Assembly (NCBI RefSeq): GCF_029168945.1
Contig: NC_083607.1
Coordinates: 40,037,257-40,101,256 of the forward strand
Direction of reading: 5' to 3'
Length of the DNA stretch: 64,000 nt
Source of the DNA: Cannabis sativa
Lineage: Eukaryota; Streptophyta; Magnoliopsida; Rosales; Cannabaceae
A program made the position numbers and the translations under genes. The notes under the pieces were generated by a model. That model was not told the DNA's origin and did no database searches. It saw only the letters and a list, made by a program, of their open reading frames with translations. This document shows positions 12,350 through 24,059 of this stretch, in pieces; position 1 is the first letter of the stretch; each line of letters starts with the position of its first letter.

Positions 12350-13382
12350 TGTTGGAAATTATTTTACCAGGATCTTAGATCTACTCACAAGTATGTTGTT
12401 TAACACCCTAAATATGAACTTTCTAAAACGATGAAATAAACACATATAAAGTTTAGTAAACCTTACATTGGGTGCAGCGGAATATAATGACTCCTTCCGT
12501 TCAGATATCTAGCCCTTGATTCCTTTCTGTAGCAGAGAATTATCAATATCTGAACCTGGATCTCTTTCTCTCCTTCTTTAGTACTGAAACTCCTTCTTGT
12601 TGAATGTCTTTCTTCACGATCTTCCTCACTATGATTGAGGTATCACTTGTTGTGTGTGGGCACTACTCTAACACTAAGAAATTTTGAAATTGAAGAGGGA
12701 AGAAAGAGAAGATGGTGGCGGCTAGGTATAGAGAGAGAAGGCTCAGGTTTTTCTGTGAAGGAAAAAGTAGAAAATTTAAGCGTAAATTTCCTGAAGCCTT
12801 CACTATCTATTTATAGCATTCCACTAGGGTTAGGTTTGAATTATTTGGCCTTAAAATAATGAAAATCTCAGTTTGAAAAATCATTCCAAGTGGTCGGCCA
12901 TGTAGTGTAATGGGCCTTACTTGGATTTTGCAGTTTTCTCAATTCTGCATCTAATTTTCTCAAAAACGCCAATTTTCTAATTCAACCATTTAAATGCCAA
13001 TTCTAACTATTTAATAACTATAAATAATTATTAAATAATATTGTCATTTATCATATTTATTAATTGAACCATACAAAGTATCATAATTAACAAATATGCC
13101 CCTAAAACTCTTTCTTTACAATTTCGCCCTTACTTAGTGAAAAATTCACAAATAGACATAGTCTAATTTGAGAATTATAATTGATTAATCAAAACCAATT
13201 ATATGAGTCTTACAAGCAATATTATCTCAACTAGTGGGGGGACCATGGGTCTATATAACCGAGCTTCCAATAAGCAGATCAAGAATTTATAACCTAAATT
13301 CACTGACTTATTAATTCTTCGTTGAATCCACGCCTAGAACTTAGAATTGCACTCTCAGTATATAGAATGCTCTATATGTTCC
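12350..13382 (-). repeat. Extra partial LTR at the left end of B (1033 bp)
   Basis: Begins TGTTGGAAATTA at 12350 as a normal LTR and matches the other LTRs until 'ctatatgttcc', where it stops abruptly and a second full LTR begins at 13383 (TGTGGGAAATTA). The missing part is the U3 side in element orientation. It lies inside the B TSD, so it was part of B at or after insertion and is not an independent neighbour. Confidence 0.85.
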
Positions 13383-15257
13383 TGTGGGAAATTATTTTAC
13401 CAGGATCTTAGATCTACTCACAAGTATGTTTATTAATACCCTAAATATGAACTTTCTAAAACGATGAAATAAAAACATATAAAGCTTAAGAAACCTTACA
13501 TTAGGTGCAGCGGAATATAATGACTCCTTCCGTTCAGATATCTAGCCCTTGATTCCTTTCTGTAGCAGAGCATTATCAATATCTGAACCTGGATCTCTTT
13601 CTCTGAATCTTTGATGCTGAAACCTCCTTCTTGCTGAAAGTCTTTCTTCATGATCTTCCTCACTATGATTGAGGTATCACTTGGTGTGTGTGGGCACTAC
13701 TCACACTAAGAATTTCAAAATTTTGAAGAAGAAAAGAAGGGAAGTGGCGGCTAAAGATAGGGAGAGAGAGAGGCTCAGTTTTTTCTGAATCAGAAGTGTA
13801 ATTTTCCTGAAGCCTTCACTATCTATTTATAGCATTCCACTAGGGTTAGGTTTGAATTATTTGGCATTAAAATAATGAAAATATCAGTTTAAATTCCCTA
13901 CAAAAGTGGCTGGCCATGCTTAGTGGATTTGGGCCTCACTTTTGCAATTTTGCAGTTTTACCTTTTCTGCATCTGATTTTCTCAAAAACGCCAATTTTCT
14001 AATTCAACCATTTAAATGCCAATTCTAACTATTTAATAACTATAAATAATTATTAAATAATATTGTCATTTATCATATTTATTAATTGAACCATACAAAG
14101 TATCATAATTAACAAATATGTCCCTAAAACTCTTTCTTTACAATTTCGCCCTTACTTAGTGAAAAATTCACAAATAGACATAGTCTAATTTGAGAATTAT
14201 AATTGATTAATCAAAACCAATTACATGAGTCTTACAAGCAATATTATCTCAACTAGTGCGGGGACCATGGGTCTATATAACCGAGCTTCCAATAAGTAGA
14301 TCAAGAATTTAGCACTAAAATTCACTAACTTATTAATTCTTCGTTGAATCCACGCATAGAACTTAGAATTTCACTCTCAGTATATAGAATGCTCTATATA
14401 TTCCACCATATAGATGCACATTAGTTATCCATTGTTATAATCCTAATGTGATCAATGATCCTCTATATGAATGATCTACACTGTAAAGGGATTAGATTAC
14501 CGTTACACCCTACAATGTATTTATTCCTTAAAACACTTGACCCCGTATAAATGATATTTCAGCTTATGTGAAATGAGTACTCCACCATTTATGTTCGTTT
14601 GGTCAAGCTCGAAGGAGATCATCCTTTGCTTACTATTCGCCAGATATAAGCTATAGATTCCATGTTTATGTTAGCGCTCCCACTCAATTGCACTACCGTG
14701 TTCCCAAAATGTACGTATCACCCTGACCTAAAAGTAGGCTTAACTAACAAATCAAAGAACACGAATAGCCTCTCAAGATTGAGCCTAATCATATCAGGAT
14801 TAAGATCATTTGATCTAGGATCAACAAGGCGATATTGACTTGAATAGATATTACGGTAAGTTTAATAAATCTAAGTCAAAGTTCAATATCGGTCCCTTCC
14901 GATGCATACTCCATGCATCCAACCTGAGCTTTACTTTAACCAATGCTCTGGAAAGAACATAACACTTCTCCAAATGCAAGTAAACTCTGTTGTAGATTAT
15001 CATATCAGTAAAACCCTATCTCTGATAAATCTAGGAAACTTTATTCAGATAGTCATGTTTACTTTCCAATGTGTTGGCGGCACAATAAACAGGATCAAGT
15101 ATGTGAAAAGGGTTTCAGATGAATTTATACATTATGTACATATAATCATGAAATAAATCATGTGAACCATGCAACATTAAATGTTATTTCTGATCTATAT
15201 TAATAAGTAAATCTGATTGTATTGAAATGAGTTTTATTTAAGGCATAAAACCCAACA
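13383..15257 (-). repeat. Element B 3' LTR (left full copy)
   Basis: Runs from TGTGGGAAATTA (one substitution from the usual TGTTGG) to CCCAACA. It is followed directly by the PPT. A minus-strand TATA box (TATAAATAG) is present near plus-strand 13825-13835. It is very close to the right LTR at 21759-23645. Confidence 0.88.
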
Positions 15258-15269
15258 AACTCCCACTTG
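15258..15269 (-). other. Element B polypurine tract
   Basis: On the minus strand the run AAGTGGGAGTT abuts the LTR start, the same sequence as in element A. Confidence 0.8.
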
Positions 15270-17850
15270 CACTAATATAAAACAAAAAGTGCGTTTCAAA
15301 TAATCTCAACACCTCGATATACAAATCAAGTGTAGTAGTAGTAAACTCCTCGTAATAGGATCTGAAAGGTTGAATTAAACACAACCTTTTCTCTACCATT
15401 ACTGTTCCTTTAATCACAAAATCATTGATAATGTGAAATTCCTCTCTATATGTCTACTCTTTTTGGGATACTGGATTCTATACCTTTGGCAACTACTTTT
15501 GGTTAATCAGGAAATTAACACTAGTAGTTTAGGCAATTTGGAATGGTGCCAAAGATGAATAGAACTTTCCTTAGACTGAATAAGTACCTTTCCTGCAACT
15601 TTAACATTCAGTCCCTCTCTGGTAGACCTAGAGACTTCAGATAGGTTTTTACACTTCTCCAAAATCACTATTCCACCCCCAGAGTAACCACCATCTTATC
15701 AGAAAGATTTACTAGCACAAAGGCAAATTTCAAAATCTGATATGGTGTAGTCTAAGAGTTTTAAACACACCCTTATAAACTAACATATAGTTCCTCTTCT
15801 TAATCTTAAGATTTACTTGATTGTCTTCCAAGGTTCTTCTCCTGGATTAATCTGATACCTACTCATTACTCCCACTCAACAGCAGGTGTCTGGTCTAAGG
15901 CATACAAAAGCATATCTAAGACCTCTCACTGTTGATATAAGAAATTCTTTCATGGCTTTATCTTTTCTGGAATAGTTGAGACTTTTCCTTAGATAAATAA
16001 AATCTATGCCTAAGAAGTTGTGAAGATTCTATAGATTTCCATTAGAAAGAAAATGCTTCAGCATCTTACTAAAGTAAGTTGCTTGCATTAGAGTTAGTAA
16101 TTACCAGGTATACCACAAGCCATAGGTTTAGATAAACTCAAACCCATAATACTAGGAACAGGAAGTTTTGTTAAGTCCATTGAATAGACTTATAAACGAA
16201 AATTTCCTTTTATGTCCTTGTAATAGAAAACTTTAGGTTACTCCATGTGAATTGATTAAAGTATAGTTCTATTGGCTTTTCTTCTTAGTTTCTTCTTAAT
16301 CACTAGTGTCTCCCAAGTCATAAGAAGGTGAGTTCCTAGAAACTCTCCCACTACGACGAGGTACCGTGAATTATGTCTAAGAAAACTAAATGGTACTGAC
16401 CTCTTCGGTTGTGACAAGACAACAGAGGTAGTGGGATCATCATATGTTATATAAGATGATAGAACACTTTTGGAATCAAGAAAAATATCTCCTTTATTTT
16501 CTACTTGTTTTCAGACTTAGTCATTATCTTAGAAAAGTAGTATTTGTTTGAACAAACACTTTCTTATCTATTGACAATGGGATGGTCCACCCCTAATCAC
16601 TTAGAAAAGCTAACAAACCATGGTTAATAATTCTAGCTTTTCTTAAGATTTTGATTAGGTCATCCATGAATCTAGTAATGATTTACATTAAGTATACAAC
16701 CATTACATCATTCTGAAATTGTATTACCATAGAAGGAATTAGGCAACGACTAGTAACTAATCATCAACATGCAACTCGAAATTTCTGGGGAGGTAAGTTT
16801 GGATATAATTCAAAAATCAATTTAATGATCTTTGAACTGCATATCTACTAACTATTTCTCCACCCCTATCAGTTCGCAAGATCTTTAACCACTTACCTTA
16901 ATGGTTTTAACCATTGCTAGAAATTTATGAAATTTTTTAAACATTTCAAATTTCTTGCTAAAAGGTATAATCTAGAGTTATCGTTTGAAGAATACAGCGA
17001 AAAACTCATATCCACCCCTGAATGTACATCCATCTGCGAATGAGATGAACTACTTTCAGTGGATATAGGCATATTAACTCTTTGCAGAGATTGATCTTGT
17101 CAAATCCACTATGAACAAGATACAAATGCCATAGATTAAAAAAAAATGTGGTAGTGTCTTTTGATGACTTAGGTTTATAAAAGAATTCTTAGAATAGTGC
17201 AAGTGGATCCTGGTCACAGAATACCTAACTCATATTCCATACAGTTTGAATCCATTAATAAAAGATGGATATTAAACACTTGGGAAAGTGTAACTGTATT
17301 GTATCTGGAATTAGAAATATTAGAAAATTTCTATTTGGAATCTAAAATTAAAGTCAAAGACTTAAAATTTATACCAAATATAATGAGTAATTCTATCTTG
17401 GACCACCACTACTATTCAATTGGGAATAGAATTTTGGGATTATAATCATATGCGTCATTTAATTTCTTAAGAGAAAATATAGAATGACATGAAATGATTT
17501 ATAGACCATTCATCCAATGATATGTTTTGAAGCTAATTCGAAATGAATAAGCTAAGAGGAATTAGAATAATTTTGTTGATTAAATAAGAATCCAACGATG
17601 CTTCGATTAGCGAAAGTCAAAGTAATCTTATTTATATAATCTTCTTGTTTCATATTGTAAAAATACTAGTCTAAGGTGTCATCTATTGATGAACAGCTAG
17701 ATGTCGCATATACAATATTTATCTTTCGAGATCTAACACTATTATGTATGTCTAATGGTGAAAATCCACTAGGGATTTATCTCATTAGATAAACAAGCCA
17801 AGTTAGACCAACAATGAAGATTCGAAATTAAACTACAACTTCATAACAGA
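15270..17850 (-). other. Element B non-coding region in the gag/pol position
   Basis: About 2.6 kb where gag and pol would lie. No gag, protease, integrase, RT or RNase H motif was recognised; the longest open frame (17197-17445, plus strand) resembles nothing. Minus-strand purine runs resembling the PPT recur (complements of 'ctcccactcaac' near 15869, and of 'ccacccc' near 15671, 16589, 16859 and 17011), matching the pattern in A's 3' region. Confidence 0.55.
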
Positions 17851-20800
17851 AAATAACATGGTTCAATATAAATTCATACACAATTCAGAAATTATAAACA
17901 TATAGCAAGTATGAATGACAAGTGAAAATACTAAAACTTACAATCCTAAATAATTTCCAAGGTTTTCAACAAACTGATATCAGTGTCCCGTTTAGGCGAG
18001 AGTCAAAGCTACCATTCATTGAATAGAGTTGTCAGCTCGTCTAGAATGTTAAACATTCTAGCAACCTTTTATTCGATCAAGATTGGAATTCAGCGTTGTC
18101 CCGTTTAGGCGAGAGTCAAGGCAATTCTATCTTATGAGCTTCCACCATTGTTTCGCAATTTGCAAGTCAAGTATGGTCGCCACCATTAGGGTGATCCATA
18201 CCATACAAAACACTTACAAACTACTTATCATTCGAGATTAAACGGTGCGAAATTACTAATGAACGTTCCTCCATTAGGGAGGATTACTCACTAAAACAAA
18301 CGCGGTGTAAAACCCACAATGGAGATCGAATATCTTAATAACAAAGCTCATTATTTAAATAGAGTTGTATTTTCTTTGATTCTCTTTATTTAATCTATTT
18401 ATTTTAAATATATATTTATTTAATTAAAATTTCCAATTTAGAATGAAAAATTCTAAATATAAATTTTAATTTAATATTTATAAATTTTACTTAGATGGAT
18501 ATGAAAATAACATGAATTATTTCCATCTTAGTAATAATTTCCAATAAATATTTAGAAAAATATTTAATTTAAGTTGTTACAAAATTAATTTAAATTAATT
18601 TACAACTCAAATTTAATTTTCTATAAATATATATTGCATTTCGAAAAATTAAAGTATTCAAGGATACAATTTTCGAAAATGCATGTTAAAATAAAAAATT
18701 AATCCTGGAAAAATTATTCTAATTTAATGTTGGCCCAAAATTAATTAATAAAATTAATTTACAACAAAAAATATAATTTTCTTATTTAATTAAATATATA
18801 AGAAAAATTTCAAATATTTAAGTATGGTGATGAAAATCAACTTAAATATTAATTTTCTATTTAATTAAATACACTAGAAAAATACTTCAAGCAAAAATAT
18901 CATCTATCTAGATTTTCCTTTGACTAATTAATTCAATTTCTAATAATATACTTTAATTCAATTTATTTTAAATTAATCAATAAATGAAAAATTATTGATT
19001 TAAGTTGATCCAAGAATTAATTAAAATAAATAATTAATTTACAACTTAATCTATTTTTCAAGATAGATTCAAAATCATCTTGTATTATGAAATGTAATTT
19101 CGAAAATTGATTAATAAAATAAAGAAAAATATATTTTACTTCATTTATTTTAATTAATCATTATATGAAAAAATTATTGATTTAAGTTGGTCCAAAATTA
19201 AAATAAATAATTTACAACTTTAATCTATTTTTCAAATAAAATTCGAAATTCCAGCATTTAAAAAATGCAATTTGGAAATTTAATTAATAAAATAAAGAAA
19301 AAAAAATATATTTTGAAAATTATTTAAATTTAAGTTGAAAAACTAAATTTCAACTTAAAATAATTTTCTATTTAATTAAATGTCATGAAAAAGAAATATT
19401 TAAGTATCATGATGAAAATCAACTTAGATATTTAATTTTCAATTTAATTAAATGTATTAAATTCAAGAAATAAATAATTAAGTGTAGAGAAGGCTTAATT
19501 ATTAATCTCTAGTTTAATACTAGGAAAAAATATACTTAAAATAAATTGTACCAAAATTAATTATTTAAATAATTAATTTCACAATGTATAATATTTTCCT
19601 ATTTAATATTAGAAATAATAAGTAGTCTAGAAATAACTATCTAGAAAATATCTTATTTGACTAAGTATCTTTTCCTCAAAATTTGAAAAAATATCTAATT
19701 TAAGTTGTATTAGAAAAAAAATCTAGAACTTAAATATTTTTCAAATTTAAATTTAACTAAATATCAAAAATTAAGTTGTAAACACTTAATTTTAAAATAT
19801 TCTATTTTAAGTTGATATTTGAAAAAATATCAGCCTAAAAAATATCTAAAGAATTTCAATAACCAATGCCTAAAATTCCTCAACTTAATTTTGAAATTTT
19901 AAATCCAAAAGATATTGAGATTTAAGTTGATTAGTTAGAGATAACTAAATATCAACTTAAATAGGAATATTTAAAATTAAGCTTCAGAAAGAATCTAGAT
20001 GGTTATAATTTTATATTTAATTAAATACAAGAAAATACATATAGTTTAGCTTAGAATAAAAATTCTTTAAACTATGGTTTTCTTAAATTAATTTCAAAAT
20101 AAATGAAATTAATTATGTTGCTAATCAATTTTATTAGATTAAACTAATTTAATTAACCTAGTAGAGTTATTCAAATCAGGCCAATGGGCCTTCACAATTG
20201 GGGTGGTTCATGTGAGGGGGTGCTGGGTTCAGTATGTCGTACCCACTTCTATGGCTCCCAACTCTCACACAAGGCCCAAAAGAGAGGAATTTAACCTTAA
20301 AATGAACAACTGTTTTTAATTGAATAGGCCCAAAACTAAATGGGCCTAAATAAAATCTATCAAAAACTATGATATTTTATTTAGCAACAACAACCTATAT
20401 GCATCTATAATGAAATTAAACACATAGGCTCACACAGGCACACAATTTGGATGGATCCTATCATGTTGCTAGGTCATACACAGATGAAAGAAGATTGTAA
20501 ATATACCTGTTACAAATTATTTACTTGACCAAGGGAGCCATGAGTTAAAATAAAATCATTGGATTTGTCAACAAGTTAGCCATGGCTATTGGCAATCAAG
20601 CAATAATAGGTTTTAAAAACTTACAAACAAGCTAAAACACATACTCCTACAACAAGGTTAGCTGGATAGTTGGATGTAGGATTTATTTAATTTTAAATAA
20701 ATAATTTCGAAAAATTAATTAAAAAAAAATTATTTTCGAAAATTAATATAATAAAATAAATTTAAAATGTTTGAAATTAATAAAAAAAATATTTAAAATT

Positions 20801-21739
20801 AAACCTACAATTTTGAAAAATTAGGTTTCAACCAACATAAATATCATTTCAAAATTTGTTAACTACTTTTAAAAATTTAATGTTATTTTATAAATAAAAA
20901 TTAAATAAAAAATTAAAAAAGATAAATAAATATCTTTTTCAGATATTAAATGTAATTTAAATAAATAAAATAACAAAATTTAAAAGTTAGCAAAATATCT
21001 TACATCTATTTAAAATTACATGATTATAGTTATCTTATTTTAAATTTAAATAAGGTCAAATTATTTAAAAAAAATTAATTTAAAAAATTAAATATCTGAC
21101 CTTATATTTAAAAATAAGATAAGATATAATCAAATTTAAAAATAAGATAGATAATTAAGCAAAAAAGATAGATATTTACTATTTTTCAAATTCAAATTAC
21201 ACTAATATCATGAATTAAATTTAAAAAATATTAATTAAATTAATTATGATAATTAGAATTGAATTAGGAATAGTAAATGTATAAATACAGAACTACACAA
21301 AAAATCAGAACTTAAATCCATGAAATAGCATGAAAGAATGAAGAAAAACGAAAAAAATGCGAGCTGTACGGACGGTATGCAGTACATACTTGTCCGCGCG
21401 CGCTGGTGGGTGGCTTGGGCGAGGAGACACGGCGCAGGGAGGAATATGCATGATTTCCGCGCACGTGTCTCTGTTGCTCAATCCCGAAATTTTTTCGAAA
21501 CTTCAAAAAATCAGAAGTAATTCAAATTAAATCGAAATTGAGTTCTGTAAAAAAGGTAATTTGCTTAATTTTTTCCATACTATCCAATAAATATAATTCC
21601 AGAAACAAATATTCAATTATTTTTTACAAAAATTCACAAACATCAATCAATCATCATATAACACTCAATACAACATGATACCATCCAAAACATCAAACAA
21701 TCGTTTTAAAGTCCGAATTTCTTGCAAGAAAATTAGTTA
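17851..21739 (-). other. Element B long 5' leader
   Basis: About 3.9 kb between the PBS and the position where A has its gag start. It is homologous to A's leader (24060-27676). Most is extremely AT-rich. Three better-conserved parts stand out: a duplicated GTCCCGTTTAGGCGAGAGTC motif (17984-18006 and 18097-18119), a block at about 20170-20500, and a CpG-rich island at about 21355-21490. Small open frames across the island are not conserved in element A and are not annotated as genes. Confidence 0.65.
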
Positions 21740-21758
21740 CCATGGCTCTGAGAGCAGT
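21740..21758 (-). other. Element B primer binding site
   Basis: On the minus strand the LTR end is followed by a sequence containing CTCAGAGCCATGG. This matches the core of the usual plant Copia PBS (TATCAGAGCC..., complementary to initiator tRNA-Met), with the first bases diverged. Confidence 0.7.
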
Positions 21759-23645
21759 TGTTGGAAATTATTTTACCAGGATCTTAGATCTACTCACAAG
21801 TATGTTGTTTAACACCCTAAATATGAACTTTCTAAAACGATGAAATAAACACATATAAAGTTTAGTAAACCTTACATTGGGTGCAGCGGAATATAATGAC
21901 TCCTTCCGTTCAGATATCTAGCCCTTGATTCCTTTCTGTAGCAGAGCATTATCAATATCTGAACCTGGATCTCTTTCTCTCCTTCTTTAGTGCTGAAACT
22001 CCTTCTTGTTGAATGTCTTTCTTCACGATCTTCCTCACTATGATTGAGGTATCACTTGCTGTGTGTGGTCACTACTCTAACACTAAGAAATTTTGAAATT
22101 GAAGAGGGAAGAAAGAGAAGAAGGTGGCAGCTAGGTATAGAGAGAGAAGGCTCAAGTTTTTCTCTGAAGGAAAAAGTAGAAAATTTAAGTGTAAATTTCC
22201 TGAAGCCTTCACTATCTATTTATAGCATTCCACTAGGGTTAGGTTTGAATTATTTGACATTAAAATAATGAAAATATTAGTTTGAAAAATCATTCCAAGT
22301 GGCTGGCCATGTAGTGTAGTGGGCCTTACTTGGATTTTGCAGTTTTCTCAATTCTGCATCTGATTTTCCCAAAAACGCCAATTTTCTAATTCAACCATTT
22401 AAATGCCAATTCTGACTATTTAATAACTATAAATAATTATTAAATAATATTGTCATTTATCATACTTATTAATTGAACCATACAAATTATCATAATTAAC
22501 AAATATGCCCCTAAAACTCTTTCTTTACAATTTCTCCCTTACTTAGTGAAAAATTCTCAAATAGACATAGTCTAATTTGAGAATTATAATTGATTAATCA
22601 TAACCAATTATATGAGTCTTACAAGCAATATTATCTCAACTAGTGGGGGGACCATGGGTCTATATAACCGAGCTTCCAATAAGTAGATCAAGAATTTATA
22701 ACCTAAATTTACTGACTTATTAATTCTTCGTTGAATCCACGCATAGAACTTAGAATTGCACTCTCAGTATATAGAATGCTCTATATGTTCCACCATATAG
22801 ACACATCATTAGTTATCCATTGTTATAATCCTAATTTAATCAATGATCCTCTATATGAATGATCTACACTGTAAAGGGATTAGATTACCGTTACACCCTA
22901 CAATGTATTTAATCCTTAAAACACTTAACCCCGTATAAATGATATTTCAGCTTATGTGAAATGAGATCTCCACAATTTATTTTCGTTTGGTCAAGCTCGA
23001 AGGAGATCATCCTTTACTTACTATTCGCCAAATAGAAGCTATAGATTCCATGTTTATGTTAGCGCTCCCACTCAATTGCACTACCGTGTTCCCAAAATGT
23101 ACGTATCACCCTGATCCAAAAGTAGGCTTAACTAACAAATTAAAGAACACGAATAGCCTCTCGAGATCGAGCCTATTCATAACAGGATTAAGATCATTTG
23201 ATCTAGGATCAACTAGGCGATATTGACTTGAATAGATATTACGGTAAGTTTAATAAATCTAAGTCAAAGTTCAATATCGGTCCCTTCCGATGCATACTTC
23301 ATGCATCCAACCTGAGCTTTACTTTAACCAATGCTCTGGAAAGAACATAACACTTCTCCAAATGCAAGTAAACTCTGTTGTAGATTATCATATCAGTAAA
23401 ACCCTATGTCTGATAAATCTAGGAAACTTTATTCAGATAGTCATGTTTACTTTCCAATGTGTTGGCGGCACAATAAACAGGATCAAGTATGTGAAAAGGG
23501 TTTCAGATGAATTTATACATTATGTACATATAATCATGAAATAAATCATGTGAACCATGCAACATTAAATGTTATTTCTGATCTATATTAATAAGTAAAT
23601 CTGATTATATTGAAATGAGTTTTATTTAGGGCATAAAACTCAACA
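21759..23645 (-). repeat. Element B 5' LTR (right copy, 1887 bp)
   Basis: Runs from TGTTGGAAATTA to CTCAACA (one substitution at the terminus) and is followed by the TSD copy ATAAC. A minus-strand TATA box lies near 22212-22222. It should drive transcription leftwards across B. Confidence 0.88.
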
Positions 23646-24059
23646 ATAACTTGCCATGAGGAGAACATGATCACGCACGTTTTGATGGGGTTCCATCCGT
23701 TTATTGATGTACTTCTTAGTCGTGTCAAAGCGAGACTGAAGATATGCCCTACCGAATAGCTCAGTTAACTTCGTCATTACTTCAGCAGCCTTTTCGGTTT
23801 TAGAAAACCGAGTTTTGAGGGTGTCAACCATGCTGGAAAGCATAAAGTATATAGCTTTGTCATTTGCTTTCTGCCAACGCTCATACTTTTCTTTCATAGC
23901 GTTGGATGCATTATCCCCAGGCACTTCAGGAGACGGCTCAGTTAACACAAACAAGGCACTTTCTCCTATGAGAGCAATATTAATGTTCTCATTCCATTTA
24001 GGAAAGTTAGATCCATTTAGCTTATTTTCAGTCAACAGTGATAACATGGAATTCATCAT
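23646..24059 (-). pseudogene. Element A gag, N-terminal half (UBN2-type)
   Basis: The chosen start is the ATG at 24059 (MMNSM...), because the longer upstream open frame lacks family resemblance. The frame gives a typical plant Copia gag N-terminus: LNGSNFPKWNENI (substrate-binding start of the DUF4219/UBN2-like region), then a long helical segment with AKYxxW-like spacing and a TRF...K motif, ending at the B insertion. The frame resumes at 12344 on the same strand with no gain or loss of bases once one TSD copy is removed. Gag forms the virus-like particle in which reverse transcription happens. The gene was intact up to this point when B landed. Confidence 0.82.

Larger units (their letters stand above)
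12350..23645 (-). mobile_element. Element B: ORF-less LTR retrotransposon related to A
   Basis: Minus-oriented element of 11,296 bp inserted in the gag of A, flanked by the 5-bp TSD ATAAC (12345-12349 and 23646-23650). It has a right (5') LTR of 1887 bp with PBS, a left (3') LTR of 1875 bp with PPT, and an extra 1033-bp partial LTR joined to the left LTR. The internal 6.5 kb has no recognisable gag or pol; its leader half is homologous to A's leader. The two full LTRs look nearly identical by eye, so the insertion is young relative to its neighbours. It belongs to the large non-coding LTR element (LARD-like) class and must have been mobilised in trans. Confidence 0.88.

Noticed and set aside
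14902..15156. 84-codon frame conserved at 23290-23544
   Set aside because: Same reason: paired LTR positions in element B, no domain.
21312..21520. Open frames over the CpG-rich leader island, also at 27185-27457
   Set aside because: Frames are open on both strands because the patch is GC-rich; the predicted peptides differ between A and B.
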